Positions 44,395 through 48,522 of a stretch of DNA of 48,522 nt are shown one piece after another. The DNA lies in NCBI GenBank assembly GCA_964428895.1, contig CAYRZU010000017.1, positions 1 to 48,522 on the forward strand. Direction: 5' to 3'. Position numbers and translations under genes: made by a program. The DNA is from HyVt-337 sp964428895. GTDB lineage: Bacteria; Planctomycetota; Phycisphaerae; SM23-33. Position 1 is the stretch's first letter, and every line of letters starts with the position of its first letter. The notes under the pieces are model-generated. The model made no database searches and was not told the origin of the DNA. It saw nothing but the letters and a program-made list of their open reading frames with translations.

Positions 44395-44464
44395 CAATTT
44401 GGACGGGGCGTTCGCGGTCGGGAGCCGCGATTGGAGGACCGTCACGTACCAGTCAGGAGAGGTC

Positions 44465-44710
44465 ATGTTTCATCACACGCAGTATCAGGCACATCAGGCG
44501 TCGTCGGACGCACTTCAACGCACCATTCGTCTGCCGGACAGCCCCTGTCTGGTTTGCGGCTCGCAGGCTTTCACGGCCGTGATGCTCCACCAGAACGGGG
44601 ACCCGCTCAGCGTGCGTTTCTGCCCCCAGTGCAACGCCCGCGACGTCCGCCCGGCCCGCACCGGCGAAATCCGCGCCGCCCTCGACGGCCTGGACGGCAT
44701 CTCGATCTAG
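44465..44710 (+). CDS. Small zinc-ribbon protein
   Basis: An 81-residue protein. CLVCGS near residue 28 and FCPQCNA near 53 form a two-CxxC zinc ribbon. No further domain is recognised. AGGAGAGG, four to eleven bases before the ATG, supports this start over an open upstream frame from 44324. The stop is five bases from the convergent URO-D gene. A candidate sigma-28-like element lies upstream, which would tie it to motility or surface regulation, but no other evidence was found. Confidence 0.6.
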   Translation: MFHHTQYQAHQASSDALQRTIRLPDSPCLVCGSQAFTAVMLHQNGDPLSVRFCPQCNARDVRPARTGEIRAALDGLDGISI

Positions 44711-44715
44711 TCGGT

Positions 44716-45876
44716 CTATCCGCCCAGTTCGATGCAGCGGTCGCGGTAGTGGGTGTAGTTGTCGAGGAAGACTTCCTCGGGGACGCCGTGATCGCAGGTG
44801 GGGATGTAGCCGCCGCGCTCGCGCATGGCTGGGAGGATGCGTTCGAGCATTCGGTCAATTTCATCTGTGGTCGTGGCGAGCACGCGCTTGTCGATGCCGC
44901 CGCGCATGATCAGGTCCGGGTACTGGCGGCCGATGGCGACCACGTCGCAGCCGGAGGCGACCTCAAAGGGGCTCATCACGTCCATGGCGATCGATTCGCG
45001 ATAGATATCAATGATGGCGGGGGCTAAGCCGTCCGTGTCGACCTGGACGTAGAGGTGGCGATCGCGGTCGATCTGTCGGCCGCGGATGTTGGTCATCAAC
45101 TGCTGGTAGTAGGGCAGCAGGAACTCGCGCATGGTCTCCGGCGAGCACAGCGCGCCGGTGTTGTAGCAGATGTCCTCGGCGAAGAAGACCTCATCGAACG
45201 TCACGTGCTCCTGAGCGCGCGCCGAGACCACGTCGGCTAGCTCCAGCCAGGTCTGCATGCAATCGTGGATGACCTCCGGGAGGTCAAACCACGCATACAT
45301 CAGGTCGGTCGGGCCGATCAGGCTGCGCAGGTACATGTAGCCGCCGATCAGCAGTTGGCGGACCAGATGGCCCTTCGCGGCGGCGGCCTTGGCGCCGGCG
45401 ACGGTGTCGTCGAAGCCTTCCCAGCGCTTGGGTGTGGTCGGGTCCATGCGCCACTTGCACAGTTCTTGCCAGGTTGCCATGTCTTTGACCGGGTGATCGA
45501 GGTACTCGGGCATGAAGCCGTTGCGACGGCCCTTGAAGACCAGCACCTTCCGACCAGCCCAATCCTGATAGACCTCGTGCTCGCCGCGATCTTCGACCGT
45601 CTTGGTCTCGAAGGCCGGCTCGAAGGCGGCCTCGCACCAGCCCAGCCCGTAGAAGTCGTAGGTGGCGCCGGGATCGTAGTTGAAGACCTCCGACAGGTCC
45701 GCCTCGGGGTCGAGTCCTTGCTCGTGCCAGCGCTCCAGGCAGTAGTACCCGAACTCGCTGCGGACCAGCGGCGCGCCGGGGGTGACGGCGTAGGTGTCTC
45801 GCAACTTGACGGCTGCGGGGTCCCACTGGTCGCGGGGGGCCAGGGCGTGGATTCCATCTTGGGCCATGTCGCTCAC
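44716..45876 (-). CDS. Uroporphyrinogen decarboxylase-like protein, divergent long form
   Basis: A 386-residue protein related to the URO-D superfamily. The fold-defining C-terminal parts are YVQVDTDGLAPAIIDIY (in place of the HSCG motif), PFEVASGCDVV and IMRGGIDKRVLA, followed by GGYIPTCDHGVPEEV, which is a family end motif. The N-terminal 100 residues are longer than in HemE, and no TPRE start is present. Substrate unknown; cysteine and histidine near the end could bind zinc as in corrinoid methyltransferases. The MgtE gene is upstream on the same strand, 31 bases away. Confidence 0.72.
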   Translation of the reverse strand: MSDMAQDGIHALAPRDQWDPAAVKLRDTYAVTPGAPLVRSEFGYYCLERWHEQGLDPEADLSEVFNYDPGATYDFYGLGWCEAAFEPAFETKTVEDRGEHEVYQDWAGRKVLVFKGRRNGFMPEYLDHPVKDMATWQELCKWRMDPTTPKRWEGFDDTVAGAKAAAAKGHLVRQLLIGGYMYLRSLIGPTDLMYAWFDLPEVIHDCMQTWLELADVVSARAQEHVTFDEVFFAEDICYNTGALCSPETMREFLLPYYQQLMTNIRGRQIDRDRHLYVQVDTDGLAPAIIDIYRESIAMDVMSPFEVASGCDVVAIGRQYPDLIMRGGIDKRVLATTTDEIDRMLERILPAMRERGGYIPTCDHGVPEEVFLDNYTHYRDRCIELGG

Positions 45877-45907
45877 GGGGTCGCTCCGGGGTTGAGTGGG
45901 GGTACGA

Positions 45908-47311
45908 TCAATTCAAAACGTTCAGCAGCGTGGTGGCGGTGGTGAAATAGATGACGATGCCGAGCACGTCCATCACGCTCGCCAGGAACGGGCCGCTGGT
46001 GACGGCCGGGTCGAGCCCGAGGCGCTTGAACACGAACGGCATCATGGCGCCGACCAGGTTGGCCAGCGTAACGGCTGCGGCGATTGCGACTGCCACCGAC
46101 AGGGCGATTTGCGGCAGGTGGTCGGCCACGGCCATTCCGCCGCCCAGCAACGGCCCAAAGAAATGCGCCGCGGCGAAGCCCATTCCCGCCAGCACCAACC
46201 CCATGGTCAGTCCGCGCGCGAGTTCGCGCAGCAACACCCGTCGCCAGTCGGCGCCAATGACCTCCTGAACGGCCAGGCCGCGAATCATCATGCCCGCCAT
46301 TTGCGAGCCGGTGTTGCCGGCCGGCGAATTGATCAGCGGCATGAACACCACCAACGCCACGAACAGCAAGGGCTGTTCGAACCCCAACTGGAATCGCGTC
46401 AGCGCCAACGTGGTCAGCATCTGCGCCAGCAACAGCAGCATCAGCCACGGCAGACGCTTGCCCACCATGGCGAAGAAGCCCGTGGAGAAGTAGCTGTACT
46501 CCAGGGCGGCCATCCCGGACATCTTTTGGAAGTCCTCGGTGTCCTCTTCTTCGGCCACGTCCAGCACGTCATCGACCGTGACGATGCCGACCAGCGTCCC
46601 GCCGCTGTCGACCACGGGCAGGGCGACGGCGTCGTACTTCTTGACCAGTTCAACCGTCGACTCCTGGTCGTCAGCCGCCTGCAGGGAGGGCGGATCCTCT
46701 TCCATGATGTCGCCGACAACTTGCTCGGGCTCGGCCAGGACGATCTGCTCCAGCGCGATCTGCCCGACCAGCTTCCAACGGTTGTCGACCACGTAGATGA
46801 CGTTGAGCGTTTCGGTCTCGCTGCCGACGCGGCGGATGTGGCGCATCACCTGCTGGATGGTCCAATCGGCGCGGACGGCCACGTATTCGGGCGTCATCAG
46901 TCGGCCGATGCTGTCTTCCGGGCACGCCAGTAGCCGTTGGGCGACGGCGCGCTCCTCGCCCCGCAGCATGTTCAGCAGCCGCTGGGCCATCTCGCCGGGC
47001 AACTCCTCCAGCAGCTCGGTGCGCTCGTCGGGGGCCATGTCGTTGAGAATGCCCGAGAGGCGCTCCGACTCGGTCATCGAGACCAGCAACCCCTGCTGAT
47101 CGACCTCCATGTTGCCCAGCGTCTCGGCGGCGAGGTCCTTCGGGAGCAACCGGAACACCAAGGCCATGTCCTCAGCCTTGAGCTCCGCCAGCAGATCGGC
47201 CAGATCGTGCGTTTCCATACCGGCGGCGGCGGCCTTGAGAGTGCTGAAGTCCTTGGCTTCGATCAACTGCTCGATTTCCGGCAGGAGGAGGTTGTTGACG
47301 ATCTCGGACAT
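45908..47311 (-). CDS. mgtE: MgtE-family magnesium transporter
   Basis: A 467-residue Mg2+ channel. The N-terminal domain of helical repeats covers about 15-120. Two CBS domains follow (about 125-245, including VIYVVDNRWKLVGQI and ALPVVDSGGTLVGIVTVDDV), then five helices from about 275, with the characteristic PLINSPAGNTGSQ and MMIRGLAVQE. CBS domains sense cytosolic Mg2+ and gate the pore. ATG 47311 begins at the family N-terminus (MSEIVNNLLLPEIEQ); the frame stays open upstream for 24 codons. It is likely cotranscribed with the downstream URO-D-like gene. Confidence 0.94.
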   Translation of the reverse strand: MSEIVNNLLLPEIEQLIEAKDFSTLKAAAAGMETHDLADLLAELKAEDMALVFRLLPKDLAAETLGNMEVDQQGLLVSMTESERLSGILNDMAPDERTELLEELPGEMAQRLLNMLRGEERAVAQRLLACPEDSIGRLMTPEYVAVRADWTIQQVMRHIRRVGSETETLNVIYVVDNRWKLVGQIALEQIVLAEPEQVVGDIMEEDPPSLQAADDQESTVELVKKYDAVALPVVDSGGTLVGIVTVDDVLDVAEEEDTEDFQKMSGMAALEYSYFSTGFFAMVGKRLPWLMLLLLAQMLTTLALTRFQLGFEQPLLFVALVVFMPLINSPAGNTGSQMAGMMIRGLAVQEVIGADWRRVLLRELARGLTMGLVLAGMGFAAAHFFGPLLGGGMAVADHLPQIALSVAVAIAAAVTLANLVGAMMPFVFKRLGLDPAVTSGPFLASVMDVLGIVIYFTTATTLLNVLN

Positions 47312-47501
47312 GGCTGGGTCCACACACGCGTGGCGATCGGCGACACGTCGGTGCATTGTGCCTGCCGGGCGGGGGCAAGTCAACGTCGGCCAGACAACGG
47401 CGGCCGCGACGGCGTATCAATGGGGGAGATCATAGGATGAAGGACAGGGCGAGCGATGGTAAGGTGAAGGCGCTGGTACGAATCTGGGCTGGGAGATTGC
47501 G

Positions 47502-47915
47502 ATGAAACGCGCACTGATAGGAGCACTGACGCTCTTCGTGATGGGGTGTGGCGACACGACGCCCGGCTACACCAACGCCGACGAGTTCCCCCGTCTGTTG
47601 GGCCAGGAGATCACGGTGACCGGGCGGCCGGAGAACCGCAAGGTTGGGCCGGTGCTGGTCATGAAGAGAGGAGAGGTCTGGGTACTCGGGTTGGATCGGT
47701 GGCCGGACGATTCTGACGCCTTCGGCGGCGACGGCAAAGTCATTACGGCTACCGGTCGGCTGACCGAAGCTCACGATCTGCCCGTCTTCATCCCGAAAGA
47801 AGGTGAGCCGATCATCTCCGGAATCCCCGTTCCGGAAGGCACGGACCTGAAGCAGGCAAGCCATCGATACTTGCTCTTGCTTCGCACGAGGCGGTGGACC
47901 GTGACCGACGAGTGA
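47502..47915 (+). CDS. Small lipoprotein with OB-like domain
   Basis: A 137-residue protein. MKRALIGALTLFVMGCGD is a signal peptide with lipobox VMGC. The rest has an alternating beta pattern (ITVTGRPENRKVGPVLVMKRGEVWVL, VITATGRLTEA) reminiscent of small OB-fold binding domains, but no family is certain. It is divergent from MgtE (190 bases apart), and rnpB begins 68 bases after its stop. Confidence 0.6.
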   Translation: MKRALIGALTLFVMGCGDTTPGYTNADEFPRLLGQEITVTGRPENRKVGPVLVMKRGEVWVLGLDRWPDDSDAFGGDGKVITATGRLTEAHDLPVFIPKEGEPIISGIPVPEGTDLKQASHRYLLLLRTRRWTVTDE

Positions 47916-47967
47916 CCGGCGCGTCGGCTTGGCCTCAATCGGCATAGCCGGTTCCGCCGATACCGTT

Positions 47968-47973
47968 TATAAT
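47968..47973 (+). promoter_or_regulatory. -10 element of rnpB promoter
   Basis: Perfect TATAAT, in the context TTATAATGC, ten bases before the first P1 base of the RNase P RNA. No clear -35 was found at the right spacing. Confidence 0.6.
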
Positions 47974-47982
47974 GCAGTGCTT

Positions 47983-48375
47983 CGGACGCGCAGAAGGTCG
48001 CTCCTGTCGGTTTCGGCAGGGGAGGAAAGTCCGAGCACCACTGGGTTACGGTGGTGGGTAACGCCCACCGGCGTGGCTGGCGACGGCCACGCCCGGGACA
48101 GTGCCACAGAAAACATACCGCCCCCTCGGGGGTAAGGGTGAAAAGGTGCGGTAAGAGCGCACCGCGGCTGGTGTGAGCCAGCCGGCACGGTAAACCCCAC
48201 CGGGTGCAAGGCCAAGCAGCGACACATGGGCGAACCCGGCCCGTCGCGGGTAGGCTGCTTCTCGGTTCGCCGAGAGAGCTCGTCTGCAAAGGCGAGTCCA
48301 GACAAATGGCCTTCGCCGTCGACTCCGCCCGGCCCGGCGGACCGACGGAACAGAACTCGGCTTATAGCGCGTTCG
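47983..48375 (+). ncRNA. rnpB: RNase P RNA (bacterial type A)
   Basis: About 393 bases. All conserved elements appear in order: GAGGAAAGTCCGAGC near the 5' side, ACAGAAAACATACCGCC, GGTGCGGTAAGAGCGCACC, GGTAAACCCCACC, AGACAAATGGC and ACAGAACTCGGCTTA near the 3' end. P1 pairs 47983-47991 with 48367-48375. The long P12-like stem and the type-A layout are intact. The RNA is the catalytic subunit that removes 5' leaders of tRNA precursors; the RnpA protein gene is not in the window. Confidence 0.95.
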
Positions 48376-48403
48376 GATGGGCCGATTTACCCATGGTCAG
48401 GGC

Positions 48404-48431
48404 TTGAACGGTAGCCAAGGCACGGTACACT
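48404..48431 (+). promoter_or_regulatory. Candidate promoter for tRNA-Pro
   Basis: TTGAAC (48404-48409) and TACACT (48426-48431), spaced 16 bases, 22 bases before the tRNA acceptor stem. Four of six -35 and -10 bases match consensus at each element. Confidence 0.5.
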
Positions 48432-48452
48432 GTTCGACCTGACACCGTTGGA

Positions 48453-48522
48453 CGGAGCGTAGCTCAGCTTGGATAGAGCGCTGCGTTCGGGACGCAGAGG
48501 TCGCTGGTTCAAATCCAGTCGC
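48453..48522 (+). tRNA. tRNA-Pro (anticodon CGG), 3' end cut by window
   Basis: The acceptor strand CGGAGCG, D arm (GCTC and GAGC), anticodon stem CTGCG/CGCAG with loop TTCGGGA, and T arm GCTGG-TTCAAAT-CCAGT are all present. The anticodon CGG reads CCG proline codons. Only the last acceptor bases and CCA are missing beyond base 48522. Confidence 0.95.

Overview
The window is high-GC, densely packed bacterial chromosome with no insertion sequence, prophage or CRISPR array. A secreted protein with a PEP-CTERM tail, four divergent uroporphyrinogen-decarboxylase-fold proteins, a ferredoxin-dependent Rnf complex, short lipoproteins and a very large uncharacterised membrane protein together suggest a planctomycete-like member of the PVC group, perhaps Phycisphaerae. 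That placement is inference; the RNase P RNA at 47983-48375 is the best marker for testing it.

Layout. 1-3954 (minus): an operon of a fused Old-Yellow-Enzyme/GltD-type oxidoreductase, a short-chain dehydrogenase and a KDPG-aldolase-family protein cut by the window edge. 4036-8920: an EamA transporter, a YkuE-like phosphoesterase, two URO-D-fold proteins and a DUF378 protein. 9090-12703: a beta-CASP metallo-beta-lactamase protein and a 726-residue membrane protein with an EF-hand loop. 12805-18295: a polyphosphate island of CHAD protein, stand-alone HD protein, Ppx/GppA phosphatase and Ppk1. 18601-22175: a secreted sulfatase-modifying-factor-fold protein with PEP-CTERM tail, a ROK kinase carrying an extra C-terminal domain, and a third URO-D protein. 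22283-24742: a large von Willebrand factor A membrane protein.

24743-26392 is the least ordinary part. It has a perfect hairpin, two copies of a GC-rich structured repeat, an unreported 54-codon ORF, a promoter region with TTCGC-N4-GCGAA inverted repeats, and a divergent LexA-like self-cleaving repressor.

26401-31517 holds AMMECR1, a zinc-ribbon YqaA/DedA-like protein, mnmA, a cold-shock protein with a good terminator, a YfcE-like phosphoesterase, a lipoprotein and ispD. 31658-37247 is a complete rnf operon (small Cys/membrane protein, then C-D-G-E-A-B). It is followed by a hydrolase, a membrane protein and, on the other strand, queF-apbE. ApbE is the transferase that attaches FMN to RnfD and RnfG, so it is functionally tied to the operon. 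queC diverges from queF. 40773-47915 carries a HEAT-repeat protein, a MoxR ATPase, a hydroxypyruvate-isomerase-like protein, a small zinc-ribbon protein, a fourth URO-D protein, MgtE and a lipoprotein. The window ends with rnpB and a 3'-truncated tRNA-Pro(CGG).

Five convergent gene pairs are separated by only 0-9 bp, so most transcription units here lack room for a conventional terminator.
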